From positions 1-51,835 of the forward strand of contig DAOUGD010000043.1 of NCBI GenBank assembly GCA_034429475.1: 51,835 nucleotides of DNA, written 5' to 3'. Shown here in pieces: positions 36,480-44,996 of this stretch. Every line of letters starts with the position of its first letter. Position 1 is the first letter of the stretch. A model generated the notes under the pieces. That model searched no databases. It saw only the letters and a program-made list of their open reading frames with translations, and had not been told where the DNA came from. Source of the DNA: JAKQHY01 sp034429475. GTDB lineage: Bacteria; Chloroflexota; Anaerolineae; B4-G1; SLSP01. A program made the translations under genes and the position numbers.

Positions 36480-37277
36480 ATGAAAATCTACATCAGCGCT
36501 GATATTGAAGGTGTCACCGGAACCACGTACTGGGACGAAACCGATAGGAATAAGCCTGTCTACGACGAATTCCGGGAGCAGATGACGGCGGAAGTCGCGG
36601 CGGCCTGCGAGGGCGCGCGCAACGTCGGCGCCGCCGAAATTCTGGTAAAAGACGCGCACGACGCGGCCAACAACCTGATCCTCAGCAGATTGCCGCAGGA
36701 AGCGCGCCTCATCCGTGGCTGGGCCGGCGAGCCTTTCTGCATGGTGCAGGGATTGGATGAAACCTTCCACGCGGCCCTGATGATCGGCTATCACGCGCCG
36801 GCCGCATCCGACGCCAACCCGCTGGCGCACACGATGAACCTGGGCGTCACCATCAAGCTTAACGGCGTCTACGCCTCCGAATTTCTGCTGCACGCCTACG
36901 CCGCCGCGCTTAAAAACGTGCCGGTCGTCTTCATCTCCGGCGATGCCGGGCTGTGCGCGCACGTCCAGAGCTTCAACCCCGCCATTGGCGTCTGCGCCGT
37001 CAAAGAGGGCGTCGGTGGCTCCACCATCAGCATCCACCCCGCGCGCGCCGTCAACGCCATTCGGGAGGGCGTCCAACAAGCGCTGAGCGGCGACGTAACC
37101 CGCTGCCTCCTCCCCCTGCCGGAGCACTTCCACGTCGAAATCACCTACCATCGTAATCATGCCGACGCCTACCGCGCCGCTTTCTACCCCGGCGTCAAGG
37201 CCGATGGCCCGCACAGCGTCGCCTTCGACACCGATGACTACTTTGAAGTGCTGCGGATGATGATGTTTGTGGTGTAG
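36480..37277 (+). CDS. M55 family D-aminopeptidase (DppA-like)
   Basis: A 265-residue zinc peptidase of family M55. KIYISADIEGVTGTTYW holds the metal-binding Asp-x-Glu and the Gly-Val following it. KDAHDAANNLI supplies further ligands (Asp, His), ALMIGYHAPAA the conserved His, and GVYASEFLLHAYAAALKNVP plus VVFISGDAGLCAH match the family core. M55 enzymes form rings and release D-amino acids from short peptides such as peptidoglycan fragments. ATG at 36480, with AAGGAG about 8 bases upstream. The next gene begins only 2 bases after the stop, so the two are likely co-transcribed. Full family length; no signal peptide. Confidence 0.92.
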   Translation: MKIYISADIEGVTGTTYWDETDRNKPVYDEFREQMTAEVAAACEGARNVGAAEILVKDAHDAANNLILSRLPQEARLIRGWAGEPFCMVQGLDETFHAALMIGYHAPAASDANPLAHTMNLGVTIKLNGVYASEFLLHAYAAALKNVPVVFISGDAGLCAHVQSFNPAIGVCAVKEGVGGSTISIHPARAVNAIREGVQQALSGDVTRCLLPLPEHFHVEITYHRNHADAYRAAFYPGVKADGPHSVAFDTDDYFEVLRMMMFVV

Positions 37278-37279
37278 CT

Positions 37280-37765
37280 ATGCAGATTTACACCATCGGT
37301 CACAGCGACCATTCCATCGAAGCTTTCATTGAACTGCTCCATCAGCATGGGATTACCTTGCTGGCGGACGTGCGCAGCCAGCCCTACAGCCGTTGGACGC
37401 CGCAATTCAACCGGGAGGAACTGGCGCCGGCCTTGCAAAAGGCCGGCATCGCCTACCAAAGCATGGGCGACAACCTTGGTGGACGCCCTGCTGACCGCGC
37501 GCTCTACGATCCCGGTGAAGAGCGGCCCAATTATGAGCGATTGGCAGAGACGCCCACCTACCAGGCCGGACTCGCCCGCCTGTTGGATTTGGCGCGCGGG
37601 GCGCAAGTCGCCATCATGTGCAGCGAGGGCGACTTCCACCATTGCCACCGCCACCTGCTGATCACGCAGACACTCCTGGCGCGCGGCGTGGAAGTCCGGC
37701 ACATCCAGCCGGACGGGACAACCGTTGCCGGGGAAATCATCCCGAAGCAGCTTGGCTTGTTCTGA
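37280..37765 (+). CDS. DUF488 family protein (first copy)
   Basis: A 161-residue DUF488 protein. IYTIGHSDHSIEAFIELLHQ opens it, LLADVRSQPYSRWTPQFNRE is the central family motif, and VAIMCSEGDFHHCHRHLLI gives the conserved Cys, Glu and Cys-His-Arg/His cluster. The ORF begins 2 bases after the M55 peptidase stop. The family's biochemical function is not established; conserved Cys/His could bind metal or nucleic acid. A second DUF488 gene, quite different in sequence, follows after a cluster of hairpins. Confidence 0.92.
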   Translation: MQIYTIGHSDHSIEAFIELLHQHGITLLADVRSQPYSRWTPQFNREELAPALQKAGIAYQSMGDNLGGRPADRALYDPGEERPNYERLAETPTYQAGLARLLDLARGAQVAIMCSEGDFHHCHRHLLITQTLLARGVEVRHIQPDGTTVAGEIIPKQLGLF

Positions 37766-37771
37766 GGCATC

Positions 37772-37874
37772 GCGGGAGCGTTGAAACGCCCCGCTGGTAC
37801 GCGAAACCCGTTAAAACGGGTTGGGAGTGCGTTTTAACGCACTTTCGATATCAGCCTGCGATTTCAATCGCAGG
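37772..37874. repeat. Run of four small hairpins between the DUF488 genes
   Basis: Four consecutive palindromes, three perfect and one bulged: stem at 37772-37794 (GCGGG and CCCGC around GCGTT/AACGC), AACCCGTT/AACGGGTT (37805-37822), AGTGCGTT/AACGCACT (37826-37843) and CCTGCGATT/AATCGCAGG (37855-37873/37874). All have the inner form CG-N-T or CGTT facing AACG. The last one overlaps GGGAGG, the ribosome-binding site of the second DUF488 gene, so folding could lower its translation. Confidence 0.85.
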
Positions 37875-37885
37875 GAGGTAAACCT

Positions 37886-38323
37886 ATGATTGTCTACACC
37901 CTGGGTTACAAAGGCAAATCCCTGCAAACGTTCATCAACCAATTGCACGACGCAAAAGTGGATGCGGTGATTGACGTCCGCCTGCTCAACACCTCGCACC
38001 TGGCCGGGTACACCAAGCGCGATGACCTGGCCTTCCTGCTCCGCGAGGGCTTCGGTATCGCCTACGAACACCATCCCGAACTGGCCCCCACCCCCGAAAT
38101 CCGCGAAGCCTACCAGACCACCGGCGATTGGGCGGCCTACGAAACGGCGTTCATTCCTTTGATGCGCGTCCGCCAATCTGAAATCGTTGGGCGCGACGTT
38201 CTCGCCCGCTATCACACCCCCTGCCTGCTCTGCGCCGAACCGACGGCGGACCATTGCCACCGCCGCCTCGTCGCCGAAGACTGGGCCGCGCATCTGCCCG
38301 ACGTGATGGTTGTGCATCTGTGA
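37886..38323 (+). CDS. DUF488 family protein (second copy)
   Basis: A 145-residue DUF488 protein. IVYTLGYKGKSLQTFINQL opens it, VDAVIDVRLLNTSHLAGYTK is the central motif, and CLLCAEPTADHCHRRLVAED the C-terminal Cys/Glu/Cys-His-Arg motif. It differs strongly from the copy upstream, so the pair is not a recent duplication. ATG at 37886 after GGGAGG at 37873-37878. It is followed, across a palindrome, by a gene with a dual-OB-like protein. Function unknown. Confidence 0.9.
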   Translation: MIVYTLGYKGKSLQTFINQLHDAKVDAVIDVRLLNTSHLAGYTKRDDLAFLLREGFGIAYEHHPELAPTPEIREAYQTTGDWAAYETAFIPLMRVRQSEIVGRDVLARYHTPCLLCAEPTADHCHRRLVAEDWAAHLPDVMVVHL

Positions 38324-38330
38324 GGTTTTG

Positions 38331-38390
38331 TCAGCAGATTTAGCGGATTAAGCAGATTTCTAATCCGTTCAATCCGTTCAATCCGTTGAG
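38331..38390. repeat. Hybrid iterated-word palindrome
   Basis: The left arm is TCAGCAGATTTAGCGGATTA and onward to AGCAGATT, matching the elements at 32748 and 35534. The right arm has three copies of AATCCGTT, ending CCGTTGAG, matching the element at 50105. The arms pair imperfectly, because they use two word variants. It ends 12 bases before the next start codon. Confidence 0.85.
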
Positions 38391-38402
38391 AAGAATTGCC
38401 CT

Positions 38403-39131
38403 ATGCCACTCCAAGAAGTCCTGATCCTCGCGCTAACCCAAATGCGCGGCGGCATCTGCGCCGCCGGATTTAACCGCGAGCCTGATCCTGTGACGGGTCT
38501 GCGCTGGGTGCGTCCCGTCCGAGACTTTGAGTGTGTGCTGCCCGGCGACATGACCGACGCCGCCGGCCGCGCGTTTCAATGCGATGACGTGATCGAATTG
38601 AACCTGCTTGCGCCGCATCCCGATCCGCCCCACGTCGAAGATTGGCGGGCCGACTTCGTTCATCCGCGCCCTCGCTGGCTGCGCCGCCTGGAGGGCGACC
38701 GCCGCACAGAATTCTTCGCCGCCCACCTCGACCGCGCACCCCAGGACGTCCTGATTCACCAGACCCGCTCGCTCTGCCTCGTGCAGCCGGAGCAGGTCTG
38801 GGCCGAATTTTCCCTGGACGCCGATTCCGGCAAATACGAGGCGCGGATGGGCTTCACCCTGTCCGGCGTCCCTGACCATCCGCGCGCCAGTTCCCGGCGC
38901 GGCGTCGCCGTGACCGACCTGGCCTGGCGCGACTTAGGCCGGACGTGGTTGGACACGCGCGGCGGCCAGCTTTCCCTGGATCAGCCCGCCCTCCTCGCCC
39001 GACTCAACGTGCAGACGCTTTATCTGGTGGTTGGCCTCAGCCGTTCCTGGCAAGGCGAATACTGGCCCCTCGTCGTCGGCGTCCACACCGTCCCAGATTA
39101 TCGAGTCAACAATACCCTGCTGACAGAGTGA
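38403..39131 (+). CDS. Possible dual OB-domain protein
   Basis: A 242-residue protein of uncertain family. Visible traits are a start LQEVLILALTQMRGGICAAG, a WVRPVRDFECVLPGD segment, IELNLLAPHPDPPHVEDW and a C-terminal TLYLVVGLSRSWQGEYWPL followed by VVGVHTVPDYRVN. This pattern, beginning and ending with beta-rich halves and a GL-type strand before PDY, recalls the dual-OB (DuOB) domain that occurs beside DUF488 and other nucleic-acid genes. I recall this from the family's style and cannot test it. It is in the same direction as the two DUF488 genes, which supports a shared pathway. Confidence 0.5.
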   Translation: MPLQEVLILALTQMRGGICAAGFNREPDPVTGLRWVRPVRDFECVLPGDMTDAAGRAFQCDDVIELNLLAPHPDPPHVEDWRADFVHPRPRWLRRLEGDRRTEFFAAHLDRAPQDVLIHQTRSLCLVQPEQVWAEFSLDADSGKYEARMGFTLSGVPDHPRASSRRGVAVTDLAWRDLGRTWLDTRGGQLSLDQPALLARLNVQTLYLVVGLSRSWQGEYWPLVVGVHTVPDYRVNNTLLTE

Positions 39132-39138
39132 TGTAGCG

Positions 39139-39939
39139 ATGATAGAAATATTGCTCAGCACAATCCCTATGACCATAGTCACCTACTTGTTCGTCATACT
39201 CTTCTTCTTCTGGCCTGGGTGGCTGATTAGTCGGTATTTCGCTAAGGATTGGCACATTCTATTCCGTATGATCTGGATAGTGCTTCTTCTCGCCCCAGGG
39301 CTTTTCATAACTCCTGGTGGCGAGGCCGGATTCATCACGCCTGTTCTCGTGATTACGGCCTACTACTGGTCTGACTTTGGTTTCTTCCTCACATGGAACT
39401 TTGGTTCAATCTTTGTTACTGGAGTCATTGCGGTTGCTGTCGCTCTATTCCTGGAGAAGAGAAATCTTCAAAGTGGGGAGCCCCGGAGAGCAGCAGATAA
39501 GATCGAAAGTGCCCTTCGTTTGAGTCTGGCCGGGTTGGTCTTCCTTTCTCTGTGGTGGCCCTTGTTTGAGCGGGGAATCACTGATTATCGGCCCTCGTGG
39601 GTGCTTGTTCCTTTCAGGATTTTTTCATTTTGGGAAGCGCCTCCTGCTTACCTGTTTGTGTGGCTCTTTCCGCTTCTGATACCTGTGAATGTTGCTTTGG
39701 CGCTGCGGTCTTCTGATCATTGGATCAGATGGCTTCAGCCTGCCTCCAGGGTTCTGCTGATAGTTTTGCTGCCCTTGTCCTTGTACTTGGCCTTTGGTAC
39801 CACCCCCAAATATCTCGAAATGCACCTATCAGACAACGGAAGCCGAATGTTGGTCAGTGTGGTGATCATCGCTTTTGGCTGTCTGAGCGAGATAGCATTG
39901 ACGGCGAAAGCACGGCGAATTCCTAAGCCCTCAATCTAA
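39139..39939 (+). CDS. Multi-pass membrane protein of unknown function
   Basis: A 266-residue hydrophobic protein with about seven predicted membrane helices, for example at residues 8-30 (IPMTIVTYLFVILFFFWPGW), 40-57, 65-82, 88-108, 128-147, 165-190 and 205-225. No family motif was recognised. Base composition is clearly more AT-rich than the genes on either side and codon choice is less G/C-biased, so it may have been acquired. No ribosome-binding site is clear at the ATG at 39139, 7 bases after the previous stop. A transporter or envelope role is possible but cannot be supported. Confidence 0.7.
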   Translation: MIEILLSTIPMTIVTYLFVILFFFWPGWLISRYFAKDWHILFRMIWIVLLLAPGLFITPGGEAGFITPVLVITAYYWSDFGFFLTWNFGSIFVTGVIAVAVALFLEKRNLQSGEPRRAADKIESALRLSLAGLVFLSLWWPLFERGITDYRPSWVLVPFRIFSFWEAPPAYLFVWLFPLLIPVNVALALRSSDHWIRWLQPASRVLLIVLLPLSLYLAFGTTPKYLEMHLSDNGSRMLVSVVIIAFGCLSEIALTAKARRIPKPSI

Positions 39940-39955
39940 AACTCCAGGAGGTTTC

Positions 39956-42900
39956 ATGCCAAGTTCTCAATCTATCCTCCCCGCCCTCGGTTTGACCGCC
40001 GCGCAGGCCCCAGAACTGCGCAGCAATGAGCGCAACCGGCTGCTCAATTTCCTGCTGCGCTGGGACTATGTAGCGGACTTGCACGCCTGCCTGGATACGA
40101 TCATCCCCCGCAACCGCCCACTTGTCTCGTTGCTGGATTTGCGCGTGCAGGCGTTCCTGGCCGAGGGCAAGCCGCAAGAGGCGCTGCCCGTGATGCAGGA
40201 ACGCCTGGCGTTGCGCGATCCTAACTCGTTTGCGGCGCAGTCACTCCTGGCGCGCGTCTACCTGGCGCTGAACGATCTCCCAACGGCGCACCGGATTGCG
40301 CAGGAACTCACGCAGGAAATGGCAGAGAGCATCCCGGCTTGGGGGCTGTTGGGGGAAGTGGAACTCCTGCGCGGGGATGCGGCTGCCGCAACTGTCGCTT
40401 ATCGCCACATCAACGACTTGAACGCGCAGAGCCGCGCCTATATCCTGGGGATGATGGACGTGTACCGCGCCCGCAACGATTGGGTGACGGCGACCGCGTA
40501 TGCCGTCCGCCTCCTGCGCACCGCCGAGGAAACCGGCGTGGAAGGGACATTGCCCGTTCACTACCTGCGCCACCTGCGCGACCACTTCCAGGCCAGCGGC
40601 GACGCTACCCGTGTCGCCGACCTCGAAGCGCAGCTTGCCGCCCGCTATGCCGCCGAACTTGGCGATTTGCAGGAGGCATTGCGAGCAGGCGGGGTTTCCC
40701 GGCCTGCTGCGGCGGCTCCCAAGAAGGGCGCGGCGACCGCGCCCCTACGTTCTGCCGCGCCCGTCGAAGAATTTGTGTCCACCTTCGACCAAATCCCCGT
40801 TTCGGACGAAGAACGCGCCGCCATCCCCGCCGCCCTGCAACGCCTGTTTGGATTCAGCCAACTGCTGCCCGGCCAACTGGAAACCCTCGCGGCGGTGCTG
40901 CGCGGCGAGGACGTGCTCACCATCCTCCCCACCGGCGGCGGGAAGTCGCTCTGCTACCAACTGCCCGCGTTCCTGGCCGAAAAGGGCGCCACACTCGTTA
41001 TTTCGCCCCTTATCGCGCTGATGAAGGATCAGGTGGATTCCCTGCCGGACGTGCTGCGTCCGCGCGCCACCACCATCAACAGCGCGTTGGAGGGCGAAGA
41101 GCTGCGCCGCCGCCTCGAACAGGCCGCCGCCGGGGAGTTCCGCCTGGTCTACGCCGCGCCGGAGCGCCTGCGCCAGCCGCCGTTCCTCCACATCCTGCGC
41201 CGCGCGGGCCTCAACCGCCTGGTGATTGACGAGGCGCACTGCGTCAGCGTGTGGGGCCACGATTTCCGCCCGGACTACCTCACCATCGCCGCCGCGCGGG
41301 AGGCGCTGGGCCGCCCGCCGCTGCTCGCGCTCACCGCCACCGCCCCGCCCCGCGTCCGCCGTGATATGCTCCAACGGCTGGGCGACATGAGCGTCATCGC
41401 CGGGGACGTGACCCGCCCGAATCTACACCTTTCCGTCTTCTACGCCGCCAACACCGACGCGAAGCTGCAACGCCTGCTCGCGTTCTGCCAGACGCAGACG
41501 GGCAGCGGCATCATCTACGCGGGGACGCGCGCCCGCTGCGAGGAGTTGGCCGCGCTGCTGCAAGGACAGGGCCTCGACGCGGTGTACTACCACGCCGGGA
41601 TGTCCAACCGCGCGCAGATGCAGGACGATTTTATGGCGAACCGCGCGCGCGTCGTGGTGGCGACGGTGGCGTTTGGGATGGGCATTGACAAGCCGGACAT
41701 CCGCTTCATCGTCCACTTCGTCCCGCCGCCTTCGCTGGAAGCCTATTATCAGGAAGCGGGCCGCGCCGGACGCGACGGTCTGCCCGCCGAATGTCTGCTG
41801 ATGTACGCGACCTCCGACCGGGGCGTGCTGACCCGCCGCGCCCACGAGGATTTGCTGCCGGTGGAATTTCTCCGGGGCGTCTACGCGGCCGTCAAGCGGC
41901 GGTTGAACGGGCAGCCCAGCGGGCCGGTGGCGGCGGCGGATTTGGAGCGCGATCTGTCGTCCGACGACGTGCGCGTGCGCGTGGCCCTCAGCCTGCTGGA
42001 AGAGGCCGGGCTGTTGCGGCGCGGGCCGGATATGCCGCGCAGCGCGCTGCTCCGCCTGCCCGCCGATCCGCCCGCCGACGCCCCCGCCGACTTTGTCGCC
42101 TTTGTGGACGCGGCGCGCTTGAAACCCCGCCAGCCGCTCACCGTCAATCTCGTCGAAATCGCCCGGCAGTTGTCACTCGCGCCGGATGACCTGGAGCCGC
42201 GCCTGCTCACCTGGGCCGACGCCGGCCTGCTGGCCTACCATCCCACCGGGCGCGATTTCTCGCTGACGATCCTGCCGCCTCCGGCGGACGCCGCCGAGCG
42301 CGTGGCGGCGCTGCTCGAACGCTACGCCACCATCCAGGAGCAGCGCGTGGACGAGATCGCGGCCTACGCGCAGACGGCGCGGTGCCGACACGGCTACCTC
42401 AACGCCTATCTGGGCGGGCGGACCATCGAGCATTGCGAGGCCTGCGACAATTGCGCCGGCAGCGTGGACGAGGCGCCGCCAGACGCGGCCCTGCCGGACG
42501 AACGGGAGCAGGCGCTCATCGTCCTGCGCGCCCTGGCCGGGCAGCGCGGCTGGGGCCGGGCGACCCTCACGCGCCTGCTGCGCGGCGACGCCAAGACGCC
42601 GGAGTACGCGCAGGGCAAGCCGGGCTACGGCGCGCTCGCCTTCCGCTCCGAGACCGCGCTGGCCGAGTTGATCCGCCAGTTGGAGGCCGGCGGCTTTGTG
42701 CAGGGCCGGACGCTCTCGCATGGCGGCGTCGTGCTGGAACTGACGCCCGCCGGTCGGGACGCCCTGCAAGACCCCACGCTGCTCGACGCGCTTTTCCAGC
42801 CGCCGGAAGCGCCAGAAGTGCTGGTGCAGCCCACCTTGACCGGCGAAGTCATCGCCGCGCCGGAGCCGGACGCCGCCCTTCTCGAAAAGCTGAAAGCGTG

Positions 42901-43093
42901 GCGGCTGGCGCTGGCGAAGGAGCACAAACTCCCGGCCTACACCATTTTCAGCAACCAGGTCTTGGAAGCCATCGCCGCCCACTGCCCGACCACCCTGGAG
43001 GCCCTGGAAGCCATCAAAGGCGTCGGCCCGCGCAAGTTAGAACAGTATGGGGAAACGGTAGTACAATTGGTGAAGGAATATTTGGGGGAGTAG
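39956..43093 (+). CDS. recQ: RecQ-family ATP-dependent DNA helicase with TPR-like N-terminal extension
   Basis: A 1045-residue helicase; usual RecQ proteins are about 600. Residues 1-240 look like TPR repeats (SLLDLRVQAFLAEGKPQEAL, AQSLLARVYLALNDLPTAHR, GLLGEVELLRGDAAAATVAY). RecQ motif 0 (LQRLFGFSQLLPGQ) is near 298, Walker A (ILPTGGGKSLCYQLP) near 322, and the DEAH box (VIDEAHCVSVWGHDFRPDY) near 423. Motifs V and VI (VATVAFGMGIDKPDIRF, YYQEAGRAGRDG) lie near 565-605. The zinc site is CRHGYLNAYLG then CEACDNC (about 805-830), followed by a winged helix and an HRDC domain (970-1045). ATG at 39956 behind AGGAGG. A short linker (KKGAATAPLRS) near 257 is coded by an inserted palindrome. The extension may recruit partners. 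Confidence 0.93.
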   Translation: MPSSQSILPALGLTAAQAPELRSNERNRLLNFLLRWDYVADLHACLDTIIPRNRPLVSLLDLRVQAFLAEGKPQEALPVMQERLALRDPNSFAAQSLLARVYLALNDLPTAHRIAQELTQEMAESIPAWGLLGEVELLRGDAAAATVAYRHINDLNAQSRAYILGMMDVYRARNDWVTATAYAVRLLRTAEETGVEGTLPVHYLRHLRDHFQASGDATRVADLEAQLAARYAAELGDLQEALRAGGVSRPAAAAPKKGAATAPLRSAAPVEEFVSTFDQIPVSDEERAAIPAALQRLFGFSQLLPGQLETLAAVLRGEDVLTILPTGGGKSLCYQLPAFLAEKGATLVISPLIALMKDQVDSLPDVLRPRATTINSALEGEELRRRLEQAAAGEFRLVYAAPERLRQPPFLHILRRAGLNRLVIDEAHCVSVWGHDFRPDYLTIAAAREALGRPPLLALTATAPPRVRRDMLQRLGDMSVIAGDVTRPNLHLSVFYAANTDAKLQRLLAFCQTQTGSGIIYAGTRARCEELAALLQGQGLDAVYYHAGMSNRAQMQDDFMANRARVVVATVAFGMGIDKPDIRFIVHFVPPPSLEAYYQEAGRAGRDGLPAECLLMYATSDRGVLTRRAHEDLLPVEFLRGVYAAVKRRLNGQPSGPVAAADLERDLSSDDVRVRVALSLLEEAGLLRRGPDMPRSALLRLPADPPADAPADFVAFVDAARLKPRQPLTVNLVEIARQLSLAPDDLEPRLLTWADAGLLAYHPTGRDFSLTILPPPADAAERVAALLERYATIQEQRVDEIAAYAQTARCRHGYLNAYLGGRTIEHCEACDNCAGSVDEAPPDAALPDEREQALIVLRALAGQRGWGRATLTRLLRGDAKTPEYAQGKPGYGALAFRSETALAELIRQLEAGGFVQGRTLSHGGVVLELTPAGRDALQDPTLLDALFQPPEAPEVLVQPTLTGEVIAAPEPDAALLEKLKAWRLALAKEHKLPAYTIFSNQVLEAIAAHCPTTLEALEAIKGVGPRKLEQYGETVVQLVKEYLGE
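40726..40749 (-). repeat. GTAGGG-led palindrome inserted in the helicase linker
   Basis: Perfect arms GGGCGCGG (40726-40733) and CCGCGCCC (40737-40744) around CGA, followed by CTACG. On the minus strand it begins CGTAGGGGCGCGG, so it shares the GTAGGG lead with the element at 31371. It sits between the TPR-like region and the helicase domain, where extra residues should be harmless. Confidence 0.85.
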
Positions 43094-43100
43094 GGTAAAG

Positions 43101-44669
43101 ATGATTAGGGATTGGAAACAGCGTTTTTGTGTATTTGCGACATTCGTGTTGGTATTATCGTTGGCTTTCTTTTTGACCAATTGCTCACCAGGGATGCCTA
43201 ACTACACACCTACTCCTACACGTACCCGTACACCTGTCCCGACCCGTACATCTACTCCAACGCATACACCTACCCCAACACCCACACCGCAAGCCACTGC
43301 CACTCCTACGTTGGAACCGACGCCAACCAAACCAGGAATATGTCAACCTGTTTCAAAAAAGCCATTTCCAACTTCGGGCGTATTGCATGATGTTATTCTG
43401 TTTACTAGCCTCAATCCACTTCTTGCCACTGGAAATGCGCACCAGGCGGCTCTAGCGCGTGGGGGGCGGGATCTACTCCCTTCTCTGTGGGGTATTTCAA
43501 GCGATGGACACTATAGTGTGCGTTTTACACGACCCGAGGAGGCAGTGAATATTCAGCGTTCAGAAGATGGCAGCCTGAGAATTGATTGTTTGACAGCTTT
43601 GCCATTGCCAGCGCAGACTGAGCAAATGTATTCACACCTGTTCCCCACGTTGTGTGATGAACCGGCTTCCCCAACGAAGTCTTGGCGTTCGTGTAGCGAT
43701 TTTAGATTTTCTCCTGATGGTACATGGGTCGCATTCTATTGGGGTGAAGATATCTGTGGACGGGGTATTGCAATCATAAATCTGCGTACAGATGAAGCAC
43801 AAATACTCACCGAAAAGGGAGGACACTATTTCCAGTTTTTATCGGCGAATAAGATTCTATTTACCTATGGGCACTGTGAGGGTAGCATGGCCAGTATCAA
43901 GGATCTGGAATCGAATGAGAGTGTAGTTATCGGGGGAAGCTGGGGTAGGGGGGATCAGATTGTCTGGAATCCACAACAGACTGCATTTATGTGGAATTAT
44001 ATACCATACTGTGGTTGGGAGAGTAATCTGTATGGCTACAGTTTGGCGAAAGAGCAAAAACTGCCTCTTCCCGAAGGAAATGTTGATACCCACCCTATCT
44101 GGACTTCAGACGGTTCTCACCTGCTTTATCAACATCGTGATTTAACCTACATAGAACAAGATTCGAACACCACTATATTTTCCCAGGGAATATTCATTCT
44201 GGATGTTGAAAGTGGCCAATATTCTTCCCTGGTGAGTGATCCGGTCTATGACTATGTGCTTTGCCCTTCTGAAGGTTGTTATTGGAGCGGGGATCAGATT
44301 CCAATTGCACGCATTCTTACATATACTGCTACAAATCTGCGTCTCCCCTGCGCGAATGGTGATGAAAGTATAAACATTTCTTGTTTGCAAGGGAGCGATT
44401 GCCCTGGGGATGGGGAGCCATTTATGCTTAATTGGCGTACAGGTGAGTTAACGCCCATAGAGCCAACCCCTGTGCCTGCTCCCACAATGGAACCTCCTGA
44501 ACCTGCCCCACTTACTGGCCCTGATCTGGACACCACGCCATTTCCTATTGATAAAGCTCAGTACAATCTCTACCTTGGATTGGATAAACACAGTCTTTGG
44601 TGTGTGCCAGATGACGGTGATCCTGTACAATGGATTGGAAATGGCGACAACTTCGTGTATGTTCCGTAG
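43101..44669 (+). CDS. Lipoprotein with beta-propeller-like repeats
   Basis: A 522-residue secreted lipoprotein. The signal segment LVLSLAFFLTNCSPG has a lipobox ending at Cys (about 32). A Thr/Pro linker (THTPTPTPTPQATATPTLEP) reaches about residue 75. The body (about 130-450) has TolB/WD40-like blades: DGHYSVRFTRPEEA, SDFRFSPDGTWVAFYW, HPIWTSDGSHLLYQHRDLTY. A Pro-rich segment precedes the last 50 residues. It is AT-richer and less G/C-biased at third positions than the recQ gene 7 bases upstream, so it may be acquired. Function unknown; likely a ligand-binding or scaffold protein on the outer membrane face. Confidence 0.82.
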   Translation: MIRDWKQRFCVFATFVLVLSLAFFLTNCSPGMPNYTPTPTRTRTPVPTRTSTPTHTPTPTPTPQATATPTLEPTPTKPGICQPVSKKPFPTSGVLHDVILFTSLNPLLATGNAHQAALARGGRDLLPSLWGISSDGHYSVRFTRPEEAVNIQRSEDGSLRIDCLTALPLPAQTEQMYSHLFPTLCDEPASPTKSWRSCSDFRFSPDGTWVAFYWGEDICGRGIAIINLRTDEAQILTEKGGHYFQFLSANKILFTYGHCEGSMASIKDLESNESVVIGGSWGRGDQIVWNPQQTAFMWNYIPYCGWESNLYGYSLAKEQKLPLPEGNVDTHPIWTSDGSHLLYQHRDLTYIEQDSNTTIFSQGIFILDVESGQYSSLVSDPVYDYVLCPSEGCYWSGDQIPIARILTYTATNLRLPCANGDESINISCLQGSDCPGDGEPFMLNWRTGELTPIEPTPVPAPTMEPPEPAPLTGPDLDTTPFPIDKAQYNLYLGLDKHSLWCVPDDGDPVQWIGNGDNFVYVP

Positions 44670-44702
44670 GACTTGGACAAATAACTGATTGAGGAACTGT
44701 GG

Positions 44703-44996
44703 ATGAGCATACGGTTTGAGTGGGATCCCCAGAAAGCCAGAAGCAACCATCAAAAACACAACGTTAGCTTCGAAGAAGCCAGCACGGTGTTTAGCAATCC
44801 ATTGGCCCGTATTTTTGATGACGAACTCCATTCTACACCTGACGAACCATGAGAAATCATCATTGGTCACTCTCAAAAACAACGCGTGCTACTGGTATAC
44901 TTCACCGCACGCGGCCCACAAATCATTCGAATTATCAGCGCCCGAGAAGCCAGCAGCAAGGAGCGAAGAGATTATGAAGAAAACCTCAATGACTGA
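44703..44996 (+). pseudogene. brnT: BrnT-type (DUF497) toxin gene with internal stop
   Basis: The frame from ATG 44703 reads MSIRFEWDPQKARSNHQKHN, the normal BrnT start, and continues VSFEEASTVFSNPLARIFDD. A TGA at 44850-44852 stops it at codon 50. The same frame then continues EIIIGHSQKQRVLLVYFTAR and RIISAREASSKERRDYEENL, the family's normal C-terminus, to a second TGA at 44994-44996. The family usually has E-R at the break, so CGA probably became TGA. The intact length would be 97 residues. It is a ribonuclease toxin in type II systems. A sequencing error cannot be excluded; recoding is unlikely because TGA ends several other genes here. Confidence 0.85.

Noticed and set aside
44850..44852. 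TGA in the toxin gene as a recoded codon
   Set aside because: TGA ends many other genes here, such as at 1230-1232 and 6143-region neighbours, and no selenocysteine hairpin is seen. A nonsense change is simpler.
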